Part shown: piece after piece, positions 56,920-64,000 of the stretch
Layout: every line of letters begins with the position of its first letter
How positions within the stretch are numbered: the first letter of the stretch is position 1
From: Mesorhizobium onobrychidis
GTDB lineage: Bacteria; Pseudomonadota; Alphaproteobacteria; Rhizobiales; Rhizobiaceae
Assembly (NCBI RefSeq): GCF_024707545.1
Contig: NZ_CP062229.1
Coordinates: 6,987,501-7,051,500, forward strand
DNA length: 64,000 bases
Direction of reading: 5' to 3'
Notes under the pieces: generated by a model
The model's input: the letters and a program-made list of their open reading frames with translations, nothing else
The model's database searches: none
Told to the model about the DNA's origin: nothing
Program-made: the position numbers and the translations under genes

Positions 56920-57804
56920 ATGAACACGACCCCGACCTCGGGCCACCTTGTCGTCGTCCGGGACAGTTTTGCCAGAAAGCTGCTTGAGCTGGCAAGACAA
57001 GCGCTCGTCTCCGATCAGGTGATTCCTTATCTCGGTCCGGGTCTCCTCCGGCTCAGCTCTGCGGAGCCGCCTGTACCGTGTACCCCCGAAGCAGTTGCCG
57101 CGGCACTCAACACGCGGGCGCCAGCCCCCTCGAAGATCCGCACCAATATGTGGTCAGTCGCGCAGTTCATCGAGCAGCGCCGGCATCGCCGCACGCTTCA
57201 AGCTTGGATGACTGATATATTCGCGGCGCCGGCCGCGCCGAGCCTCCTCCACGCCTGGCTCGCAAGACTCCCGCTCTCCCTCATCATCGACAGCTGGTAC
57301 GAAGGCGCCATGCGCGCGTCGCTAGCAGAGGCCGGCCGAACCGACGTCATCGAGATACAAGGCGTCACGCGGGCGAACGAAGTCGGTAACATTTGGACCA
57401 GAACTTACGACTTGTCCGGAAGGGAACTCGACGCCGGAGCAGCGACAAAGACGGTTCTCTATACGCCTCATGGCAGTATCAGGCCGGCTGCGAATTTTCT
57501 CATCGCCGATTCCGACTATGTCGAAGCCCTGACTGAAATCGATATCCAGACACCTATCCCTGATGTGGTGAAGCAACGGCGCACCAATCGGGGCTTTCTC
57601 TTCGTCGGCTGCCGCTTCAACGATCAGATGCTTCGTACTTACGCCAGGCAGATCATGAAGCGCTCAGAAGGCCCACGTTACGCGATCATGGATGGGCAAG
57701 CGCTGACCAGAAACGAAGCCCGTTTCCTTGCGGCAAGCGGAATCACGGTGGTCGACATGCCAGCGAGCGAAGCCGTGGCGCAACTCGCCGGGTCAGCGCG
57801 TTGA
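56920..57804 (+). CDS. SIR2-like domain protein in the nifB operon
   Basis: A 294-residue cytoplasmic protein with features of the SIR2_2-type fold: VIPYLGPGLLRLSSAEPPVP near residue 34 in place of the sirtuin GAGxS region, LSLIIDSWYEGAMRASLAEA near 122 and FLFVGCRFNDQMLRTYARQI near 226, matching the xFxGxSxxD-type segment of such proteins. No zinc-binding cysteines of true sirtuins are seen, so deacetylase activity is doubtful; related folds hydrolyse or bind NAD. The first 95 codons of the longer open frame lie over nifT and are excluded. It follows nifT by 38 bp with no promoter between, so it should be expressed with nifB. Its function in nitrogen fixation is unknown. Confidence 0.75.
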   Translation: MNTTPTSGHLVVVRDSFARKLLELARQALVSDQVIPYLGPGLLRLSSAEPPVPCTPEAVAAALNTRAPAPSKIRTNMWSVAQFIEQRRHRRTLQAWMTDIFAAPAAPSLLHAWLARLPLSLIIDSWYEGAMRASLAEAGRTDVIEIQGVTRANEVGNIWTRTYDLSGRELDAGAATKTVLYTPHGSIRPAANFLIADSDYVEALTEIDIQTPIPDVVKQRRTNRGFLFVGCRFNDQMLRTYARQIMKRSEGPRYAIMDGQALTRNEARFLAASGITVVDMPASEAVAQLAGSAR

Positions 57805-57896
57805 GCCAATAGTGGTCAGGATCAACTTGGAGGGCGCCTTTGATGTGAGTCGACCGGCTCGCTTCCGAAGGCGCAAAATTCAGTCGGGAACACACC

Positions 57897-59759
57897 GTGA
57901 GCAGAGATGCTGTTGGCACGACCTCTCCCAAATCGTCCGGGCATGTGAAAGCGGCGGGTTGGGGCCGGGGCTTGAGCACTCTGCTGCGCATTACGCGCAT
58001 GAATTTGAGGCACCCGTGGCAGGTCGCGCTAGCTATCGGTTCGACGATCATAGCCGTGATCCTGCAGTTGCTAGTTCCCTGGCTTCTCGGCTGGGCTGTC
58101 GACCAGACCCAGGTGGCAATCGGGAGTGGTGTCACGGGGACGGCTGCAGAACAAGCGCTATGGACTTCGGCTCTCCTGCTTCTCGCCGCGAGTACGCTAC
58201 GCGGCCTCTTCACGATGGCGCAAAACTATTTTGCCGAAGCCGTCGGGCATCACGCCGCGTACGAACTGCGGCTGGCTTGTTACGACAAGGTCCAGCGCCT
58301 CAGCTTTTCCTTTCATGACCGGGTGCATTCAGGCGACCTGATCACTCTCGGCATCCTCGATCTCGACGGCGTGCGGATGTATTTTTCCACCGCCCTGATT
58401 CGCTTGCTTCTGCTCACCATGCTGATCGGGATCGGCGCCTACAGGATGATCTCAACCGACCCGGTGCTCGGTCTCATCGCGCTAAGCTTCGTGCCTTTCG
58501 TGGCCTGGAGATCGTCGGTCACGCAGCTTAAGCTACGCGTCATCTGGCTCGACCTGCAGGAGCGGCTTTCCGTCCTAGGCCGCGTGATGGAGGAAAATCT
58601 CGCAGGCATCCGCGTTGTCCGGGCGTTTTCGGCACAAGCTTATGAAATGGTAAAGTTCGACCGCGCCTCGAAAAACGCGCTCGAACTCGCCCACGAGCAG
58701 GTTGATGTCTACGTGCCCAATACGTCGGCAATGACGCTGGCCTTCTTTTTCGCCATGGGGTTGGTCCTCTGGATCGGTTGCAACAAGGTCATCGCCGGCC
58801 AGATCAGCGTTGGGACGCTCACGATGTTCCTGGCCTTCATGACGATCCTGCAAATGCCCGTCCGCCAGATCGGTCTGATGGTCAACGGCTTCGCCCGCGC
58901 CTACACTTGCGGTTCGCGCCTCTTCGGTCTGCTCGACCAGGACATCACGATCAGGGATGCTTCCACCGCCAGACCGCTTGAGATCGGTGAAGGCACTCTG
59001 CGCTTCGACAATGTCTCGTTTGCATATCCCGGCACCGGAAACCGCGCCATTCTGAAGAATATCACCTTTAGCGCCCGTAGGGGCGAGACGATCGCGATCG
59101 TGGGTCCGCCGGGTTCGGGAAAATCGACAATGGCTCACCTGATCCCCCGCTTTTACGATGTCACTGGGGGCACCATCATGCTTGACGGGCAGGACATCCG
59201 CGCGGTTACCCTCGCCACGCTTCGCCAGGCGGTCGCCGTCGTACAGCAGGATGCATTCCTGTTCACTACCACGATCGAGAACAACATCGCCTATGGCGAC
59301 CCCTGGGCGAAGGAACAGCGGATCGAGCGCGCTAGCGAATCCGCCCAGTTGCACAATTACATTCTTGGCCTCCCCGCGGGCTACAAGACGGTCGTCGGCG
59401 AACGTGGCGCCTCTCTCTCTGGCGGCCAGCGCCAGCGTCTCACCATAGCTCGCACGATGATGTTGCGCCCATCAATCGTCATTTTCGACGACTCAACGGC
59501 CGCGATCGACGCCGCCACCGAGCAGCGCATCCGCGCGGCGATACGGCGTTTCGCCAAGGATAGGGTGACGATCATCATCGCCCACCGGCTGAGTTCGCTC
59601 AAGCACGCCGACCGGATCCTGTTTGTCGACAATGGCGAGATCGTGGAACGCGGCACCCATCAGGAGCTTTTGGCCAAGCGGGGACGCTATAAGGCCCTTT
59701 ATGATCTTCAGCTACGCCCGGAAGATGACATTGCGACCACGTATAGGGGCGCGCCCTGA
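57897..59759 (+). CDS. ABC exporter half-transporter, degenerate ATP-site subunit
   Basis: Membrane half-transporter of 620 residues: six-helix membrane domain (about 40-350) and nucleotide-binding domain (about 370-600) with Walker A GPPGSGKST, Q-loop VQQDAFLF and signature LSGGQRQRL. Walker B reads IVIFDDSTAAID, with Asp in place of the catalytic Glu, as in the inactive site of heterodimeric exporters such as TM287/288. The start is a GTG (57897). Its stop shares one base with the start of the next gene, so the two are coupled. It lies 92 bp after the SIR2-like gene. Substrate unknown; lipids, peptides and drugs are typical for the family. Confidence 0.9.
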   Translation: MSRDAVGTTSPKSSGHVKAAGWGRGLSTLLRITRMNLRHPWQVALAIGSTIIAVILQLLVPWLLGWAVDQTQVAIGSGVTGTAAEQALWTSALLLLAASTLRGLFTMAQNYFAEAVGHHAAYELRLACYDKVQRLSFSFHDRVHSGDLITLGILDLDGVRMYFSTALIRLLLLTMLIGIGAYRMISTDPVLGLIALSFVPFVAWRSSVTQLKLRVIWLDLQERLSVLGRVMEENLAGIRVVRAFSAQAYEMVKFDRASKNALELAHEQVDVYVPNTSAMTLAFFFAMGLVLWIGCNKVIAGQISVGTLTMFLAFMTILQMPVRQIGLMVNGFARAYTCGSRLFGLLDQDITIRDASTARPLEIGEGTLRFDNVSFAYPGTGNRAILKNITFSARRGETIAIVGPPGSGKSTMAHLIPRFYDVTGGTIMLDGQDIRAVTLATLRQAVAVVQQDAFLFTTTIENNIAYGDPWAKEQRIERASESAQLHNYILGLPAGYKTVVGERGASLSGGQRQRLTIARTMMLRPSIVIFDDSTAAIDAATEQRIRAAIRRFAKDRVTIIIAHRLSSLKHADRILFVDNGEIVERGTHQELLAKRGRYKALYDLQLRPEDDIATTYRGAP

Positions 59760-61663
59760 TGGCCAAGGCGCACGCCAGCGAAATCGAAACCGAACCCAAT
59801 GACAGCGGCAGGCGCCCGCCGCGCGCGGTCGTCGGCTCCCATCGCATCGAGGAGGAGATGTTCGGCCGGGCTTTCGACAAGAACATCATCCGGCGCATCT
59901 GGGCCTTCGTTCGTCCGTACCGAGCCATGGCAGTCGTCTCGGTTGCCGCATTGCTGGTTTTCACTGGCACGCAGCTTCTCATCCCGCTGATCATCCGCCA
60001 CGCGATCGACCACGCCATAACTCCGGCAGGCGTTGATCGCTCGGCCGTTCTTGCGGCCGCCGGCGCGTTTGCGCTCGCCATTCTGGTTAATTTCGGCGCC
60101 GCCTACGCGCAGGAAACCGTGGTGGGGAAAATGGCCGAGAACGTCCTCTTCGACATCCGGCGCGCAATGTTTGCCCATCTGCAGAAGGTATCGCTCTCAT
60201 TCATGGACAAGACCGAGGTCGGACGACTGATGTCCCGCCTTCAAGGCGACGTCAACTCTATCCAGGAATTCCTCGAAAGCTCGATCTACTCCGTGGGCGA
60301 TATCGCGCTTCTCTTCGGCATCGTTTTCGTAATGCTTTGCGTCAATTTCAGCCTGGGCTTTCTCACGCTCTCGGTCTTGCCGGCCCTGTTGATGATCCGC
60401 ATCGTCTGGCTGCCGCGTGCACGCGAGGCCTTCATGGCTGCACACGACACCAACTCAGTCGTCAACGGCGCGTTGGCCGAAGCCATTCACGGCGTGCGCA
60501 CCGTCCAGTCCATGGACCGCCAGCACGTAAACTTCCTACTGTATGACGACAAGGCACATGCCGACCTCAGGACACACCTGGTCGCGGCCAGGTATGCGCA
60601 GGTCATGGTGCCGATCGTTGATGGCCTCACCGGTCTCGCCATGGCCGTCGTCATTGTGGTCGGCGGCTCCATGATCGTGAATGGCCACGTCGATGTGGGG
60701 GTATTGGTTGCCTACATATTCTATATCCAACGCTTCTTTGACCCAATTCGCTCACTTACTCTGCAATATTCCGTGATGCAGCGCGCCATGGCCTCCGGCA
60801 AGCGCCTGACCGATGTGCTCGACGTCAGGATCGAGATCCAGGACAAACCGGATGCTAAGGTCCTTGCGCCCGAAATGGACGGCTCGGTCGAGTTCAGGAA
60901 CGTCACGTTCGGCTACGATCCCAAAAATCCGGTGCTGAAAAACGTCTCCTTCGGGGTCAATCCCGGCGAGACGGTCGCCTTGGTCGGGCCGACCGGCTCT
61001 GGTAAATCGAGCGCGATGGCCCTCGCCCACCGCTTTTATGATGTTCAGCAAGGCCAAGTGCTGGTCGGCGGACATGATGTGCGCGATCTCACCCAGGAAT
61101 CGCTCGGGCTCCAGATCGCCATGGTGCTGCAGGAGCCGTTTCTGTTCACCGGGACGGTCTTCGAGAACATCCGCTACCACAAGAGGAAAGCTACGCGGGA
61201 CAAAGTGATCGAGGCCGCCAAGGTGGTCGGCGCCCACGACTTCATCATGAGCCTTGCCGACGGGTATGATACCCAACTCGGCGAACGCGGCGGCAACCTT
61301 TCTCTCGGCCAGCGTCAGCTTGTCAGTTTCGCCCGCGCTCTCGTTGCCGACGCCAAGATCCTAGTTCTTGACGAGGCCACCGCCAACATCGACAGCTACA
61401 CGGAAATGCTGATCCAGAAGGCTCTGACAAAACTCCTGAAAGGCCGCACTGGGCTTGTCATCGCTCACCGGCTCGCCACAATCCGCGGTGCCGATCGAAT
61501 CATCGTACTTCAGAATGGCCAAATTAGTGAAACCGGTAACCACGACAAACTGATGGCTATGGGTGGGCTTTATTCCAAACTCTACAATCTGAACTACTCG
61601 TCCTTCAACGACGTTCTCGAAGAGCAAGCCGACCCGACCGTACAAGCCGCCTCTCAGACCTGA
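59759..61663 (+). CDS. ABC exporter half-transporter, catalytic partner subunit
   Basis: Second subunit of the exporter, 634 residues. Membrane domain about 50-360, with an N-terminal cytoplasmic stretch; nucleotide-binding domain about 385-610. Walker A GPTGSGKSS and Walker B ILVLDEATANID are canonical with catalytic Glu, but the signature reads LSLGQRQL in place of LSGGQ. With the partner's missing Glu, both changes fall on the same composite ATP site, leaving one working site, the normal pattern of asymmetric exporters. Ends the probable nifB operon. Confidence 0.9.
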   Translation: MAKAHASEIETEPNDSGRRPPRAVVGSHRIEEEMFGRAFDKNIIRRIWAFVRPYRAMAVVSVAALLVFTGTQLLIPLIIRHAIDHAITPAGVDRSAVLAAAGAFALAILVNFGAAYAQETVVGKMAENVLFDIRRAMFAHLQKVSLSFMDKTEVGRLMSRLQGDVNSIQEFLESSIYSVGDIALLFGIVFVMLCVNFSLGFLTLSVLPALLMIRIVWLPRAREAFMAAHDTNSVVNGALAEAIHGVRTVQSMDRQHVNFLLYDDKAHADLRTHLVAARYAQVMVPIVDGLTGLAMAVVIVVGGSMIVNGHVDVGVLVAYIFYIQRFFDPIRSLTLQYSVMQRAMASGKRLTDVLDVRIEIQDKPDAKVLAPEMDGSVEFRNVTFGYDPKNPVLKNVSFGVNPGETVALVGPTGSGKSSAMALAHRFYDVQQGQVLVGGHDVRDLTQESLGLQIAMVLQEPFLFTGTVFENIRYHKRKATRDKVIEAAKVVGAHDFIMSLADGYDTQLGERGGNLSLGQRQLVSFARALVADAKILVLDEATANIDSYTEMLIQKALTKLLKGRTGLVIAHRLATIRGADRIIVLQNGQISETGNHDKLMAMGGLYSKLYNLNYSSFNDVLEEQADPTVQAASQT

Positions 61664-62035
61664 TGCCTCGCCGACGTATCTGAGGTACCGTCCACCACTT
61701 TCAGGCGTACCGGCGGACGCCGCGGATGAAGCGGCACACTTCGTGGAGAAGCACCTATTTGCAGGCTTACCGAGTACTCAAAAAAGTCGCCGGGCGAGCT
61801 TAGCCGTACAAGCCGGACAACCCAGCTCCATTTCCAACCAAACAACCGCCTGCCCGCCTTCCTAAAAGCCTTGCAGGACGGAAAGCTCCGCCACGAGACC
61901 GAAGCGGCCATCACCGAAACAGCGGCAAGCGTCTGCCCCGACCAATTTCTTCCATGCCTAATCGGCACAGTTCGCCGGGCGACATGGAGCCCCAGGTTTA
62001 ATGACCTTAAGCCGCCTGCTTATGTCCTTACCAGG
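61664..62035. other. intergenic, nothing recognised
   Basis: About 370 bp between the converging exporter and acetyltransferase genes. No supportable gene, repeat or clear terminator. Confidence 0.4.
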
Positions 62036-62584
62036 TCATCTTACCCGAGCTGGACTTCCCACGACCTTCGCCCCTGCGGGGACGTCTCGCGTGACCACGC
62101 TGCCAGCGCCCACGACCGCATCATTGCCAATCGTAATGCCCGGCAGGATGATTGCTCCACCGCCGATCCAGGCACGACTGCCAATTCGGACAGGACGCCC
62201 GAATAGCAGACCGCGCTGCCGCTGCTCGGGATCATGTGGATGTTCGGCGGTATAGATCTGTACGGCGGGGCCAATTGTCGTTCCTTTGCCAATCCTCACC
62301 TCTGCCACGTCAAGGATGATGCAGTTGAAGTTGACGTAGACGTCGGCCTCGATGCCGATGTTGAAACCGTAATCGCAGAAAAAGGGCGGACGGATGACCG
62401 CTCCTGGTCCAACTTCTCCGAGCCGCTCGGACAACAGCGTATGCCAATGCTCGGCAGTTTGGCCCAGCATATCATTGTACCGCTTTAGCCAAGCCCCCGT
62501 GGCTAGCAAGTCGGCTTGGATCTCCGGATCCGAGGCATTATACAACTCGCCTGCGAGCATCTTCTCTTTTTGACTGCGCATCAT
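62036..62584 (-). CDS. nodL: sugar O-acetyltransferase, NodL/Maa-like
   Basis: Left-handed beta-helix (hexapeptide) acetyltransferase using acetyl-CoA. The 182-residue product starts with the Maa/NodL N-terminal helix (KEKMLAGELYNASDPEIQAD), followed by FFCDYGFNIGIEADVYVNFN and IGSRAWIGGGAIILPGITIG with catalytic-histidine region AEHPHDPEQRQRG. NodL acetylates the terminal non-reducing sugar of Nod factors; maltose or galactoside acetyltransferases are close relatives, so the symbol rests partly on island context. GAGGAACG precedes the ATG. No nod box was found in the 250 bp upstream. Confidence 0.78.
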   Translation of the reverse strand: MMRSQKEKMLAGELYNASDPEIQADLLATGAWLKRYNDMLGQTAEHWHTLLSERLGEVGPGAVIRPPFFCDYGFNIGIEADVYVNFNCIILDVAEVRIGKGTTIGPAVQIYTAEHPHDPEQRQRGLLFGRPVRIGSRAWIGGGAIILPGITIGNDAVVGAGSVVTRDVPAGAKVVGSPARVR

Positions 62585-63304
62585 CGTTCCTCGTCAGACC
62601 ATGCCCTGAGGGGTGGTGTAGGAGTACACAACGGATTACCTCGGTCAACTTTGTGTCTTGGTCTTGCCGCCCGGCTTGAGAACCGGGCGGAGCCTCTGCA
62701 CAGCCTTCAGGCGGTGAAGCGTTGCTGAGAACCGGACGCAGGTGCCAATTAACCATCCAGTCGGTCAACCGTCCAGCCGGAGAGATTGATTCTCTGCCAA
62801 TTTTCAGATTTGGCGTCCGCGAATAGGACGGTGAGCGATCCGCGTATGTGTCAGACCGGCATTGGGGCCACGGTGACCGCGCGCTTCCACCACAGACGAT
62901 CGGGCAACCCAAGGAACATATCACTCTTCGGCCTCATGCGCGGGATCGTCTCGCAGACTGCCCAAGGTGATGGTGCGCTGGGCTCAGAAGCTGTTTGCCC
63001 GAAGATGACGCTGTCGTCTTCTGGATCTAGACACCGCCGTTCGAGAGCCGCCATTGCACTTTGCATTACATCTGCCCCGCTACGGAAACGGGTCCTCGTT
63101 CGTATTTAGCTTGACGCACTTAGCATCCGGCGCCGGTTTGTCGGACCGCAGAACATCTAACTGTCTGCCAACTCAATAAGGCCCATCCTCCGCAAATGGC
63201 TTAAATATATATCATGCAATGATATCTAAGCTGGCGGGTGCTAGCGGAGTTGTGGCAATCCAACCTTGGGGTCACAGTTGGACCAAAGGGCAACGGACGA
63301 AAAG
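62585..63304. other. intergenic with possible remnant
   Basis: About 720 bp. A minus-strand frame (62851-63066, ending FLGLPDRLWWKRAVTVAPMP) and, in another frame beyond its stop, GSLTVLFADAKSENWQRINL look protein-like and may be a broken small gene of unknown type. Nothing else recognised. Confidence 0.3.
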
Positions 63305-63625
63305 ATGAACAAGATCGACACTTTGATCCGCCGAAGAGCTGACGATCGCCGGAAGACCGCGCAAGCCTGTGTATCGCGCATTCTCCGGAACGCCAAAGCC
63401 CGCGGCGTCGATATCTCCGTTATCGGATCCCTCGCGAAAAACCGTTTCCGCGTCCACTCGGACGTAGATCTGCTGGTTCACGGAAGCACTGATCCTGCGC
63501 GCCGGGCCATGGTAGAGCGCTTGGTCGCAGACCAGCTTCGGGGAACGAACATTCCCTATGACCTGATCTTTGCCTCAGACGTTTCGTCCGAACGAGTGCA
63601 GGAATTGCTCAATGACAGCGTTTAA
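63305..63625 (+). CDS. MNT-type nucleotidyltransferase antitoxin
   Basis: Small nucleotidyltransferase of 106 residues with the motif G-S-X10-D-X-D, seen as GSLAKNRFRVHSDVDLLV near residue 43. In MntA-HepT (type VII) systems such a protein AMPylates and so inactivates its HEPN partner. The start MNKIDTLIRRRADD is chosen over an upstream ATG at 63266. Its end overlaps the HEPN gene by 14 bp. Island stability is the usual reason given for such pairs. Confidence 0.82.
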   Translation: MNKIDTLIRRRADDRRKTAQACVSRILRNAKARGVDISVIGSLAKNRFRVHSDVDLLVHGSTDPARRAMVERLVADQLRGTNIPYDLIFASDVSSERVQELLNDSV

Positions 63626-64000
63626 GCATCCGGCATCCGCAAAGCTGTCGCCGAAAATCGACCGCGCTGCGAAGAAACTGCAGAAAATCGAGGAATACTT
63701 GTCGGCTCATGGGAGTGAGATGTCACTCGGCGAATGGGGAGCGGTCGCAGCTGTTTCGCTGGGAGTCCACAATGTCTACAACGGCATCGAGGACATCCTG
63801 CTCAGCCTGTCCAACGACATAGACGGCCTCGTTCCCCAAGGGCCTACGATGTACCAGGACGTGCTCGATCAGATGTCGGCGGAAATTGCAGGCATCCGCC
63901 CTGCTGTGCTCGACCCCGAGCTTTATCAGTCCCTGAGTGAGTTAAAGGGATTCCGTCACCTGGTGAGGCATCGGTACGGTTTTGACCTGAAAACAGACAA
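63612..64000 (+). CDS. HEPN-domain toxin (HepT-like), cut by window end
   Basis: The frame beginning MTAFKHPASAKLSPKIDRAA runs to the end of the window without a stop (129 codons). It contains YNGIEDILLSLSNDIDG and, near the edge, FRHLVRHRYGFDL, which fits R-X4-H-X-Y, the RNase active-site and AMPylation motif of HepT toxins. It overlaps the MNT gene by 14 bp. The C-terminus is not seen. Family membership is by motif and pairing. Confidence 0.78.
   Translation, partial: MTAFKHPASAKLSPKIDRAAKKLQKIEEYLSAHGSEMSLGEWGAVAAVSLGVHNVYNGIEDILLSLSNDIDGLVPQGPTMYQDVLDQMSAEIAGIRPAVLDPELYQSLSELKGFRHLVRHRYGFDLKTD

Noticed and set aside
62585..62830. Search for a nod box before nodL
   Set aside because: No sequence close to the conserved nod box was seen on the relevant strand.

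Overview
The window is GC-rich alphaproteobacterial DNA with the gene content of a rhizobial symbiosis island, most like Mesorhizobium: a near-complete nif/fix set, a second rpoN behind a prxS-type peroxiredoxin, acdS, an exoX-like gene, a NodL-like acetyltransferase, a nodulation-type P450 and a candidate type III effector. Intact symbiotic genes alternate with broken genes and IS DNA, as is usual for such islands. Organism and family assignments are from recognition of the translated sequence; no database search was possible.

Layout. 0.6-5 kb (minus strand): acdS, then a redoxin - DUF269 copy - DUF683 - fdxB - exoX-like operon with its own NifA site and sigma54 promoter. 5-12.4 kb: mostly decayed DNA (fragments of MetRS, hydroxybutyrate dehydrogenase, M16 peptidase, methyltransferase, GDP-mannose dehydratase and UspA) around intact acetoacetate decarboxylase, pyrE-like and NolR-like genes. 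12.4-22.5 kb (minus): nifHDKENX-DUF269, then a response regulator and a universal stress protein. 22.9-29.6 kb: an rpoN scrap, an MFS exporter, a type III effector candidate and a broken AAA ATPase. 30.1-33 kb: prxS-rpoN2 and nifQ, with an fdxB scrap beside nifQ. 33.3-38.9 kb (minus): P450 - ferredoxin/SnoaL fusion - tandem SDR (frameshifted) - flavin monooxygenase, with a NifA site and sigma54 promoter in front. 39-42.5 kb: two identical tandem IS110-family elements inside a hairpin. 43.5-48.5 kb: hmuS-like gene (minus), then iscN-nifS-nifV-nifW. 48.5-61.7 kb: fixABCX-nifA, then nifB-fdxN-nifZ-nifT followed by a SIR2-like gene and a two-subunit ABC exporter. 62-64 kb: nodL-like gene and an MNT-HEPN toxin-antitoxin pair cut by the window edge.

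How it works together. NifA (oxygen-sensitive type, with the interdomain cysteine motif) and RpoN encoded here would drive the TGT-N10-ACA plus -24/-12 promoters before nifH, iscN, fixA, nifB, the redoxin operon and the P450 operon. The products build nitrogenase (NifHDK), assemble FeMo-cofactor (NifB, E, N, X, Q, V, S, IscN, W, Z, T) and feed it electrons (FixABCX, FdxN, FdxB). The same visible control signals also cover genes not normally counted as nitrogen fixation genes: the redoxin, the P450 cluster, and by position the SIR2-like protein and ABC exporter. These are the best leads for undescribed bacteroid functions.
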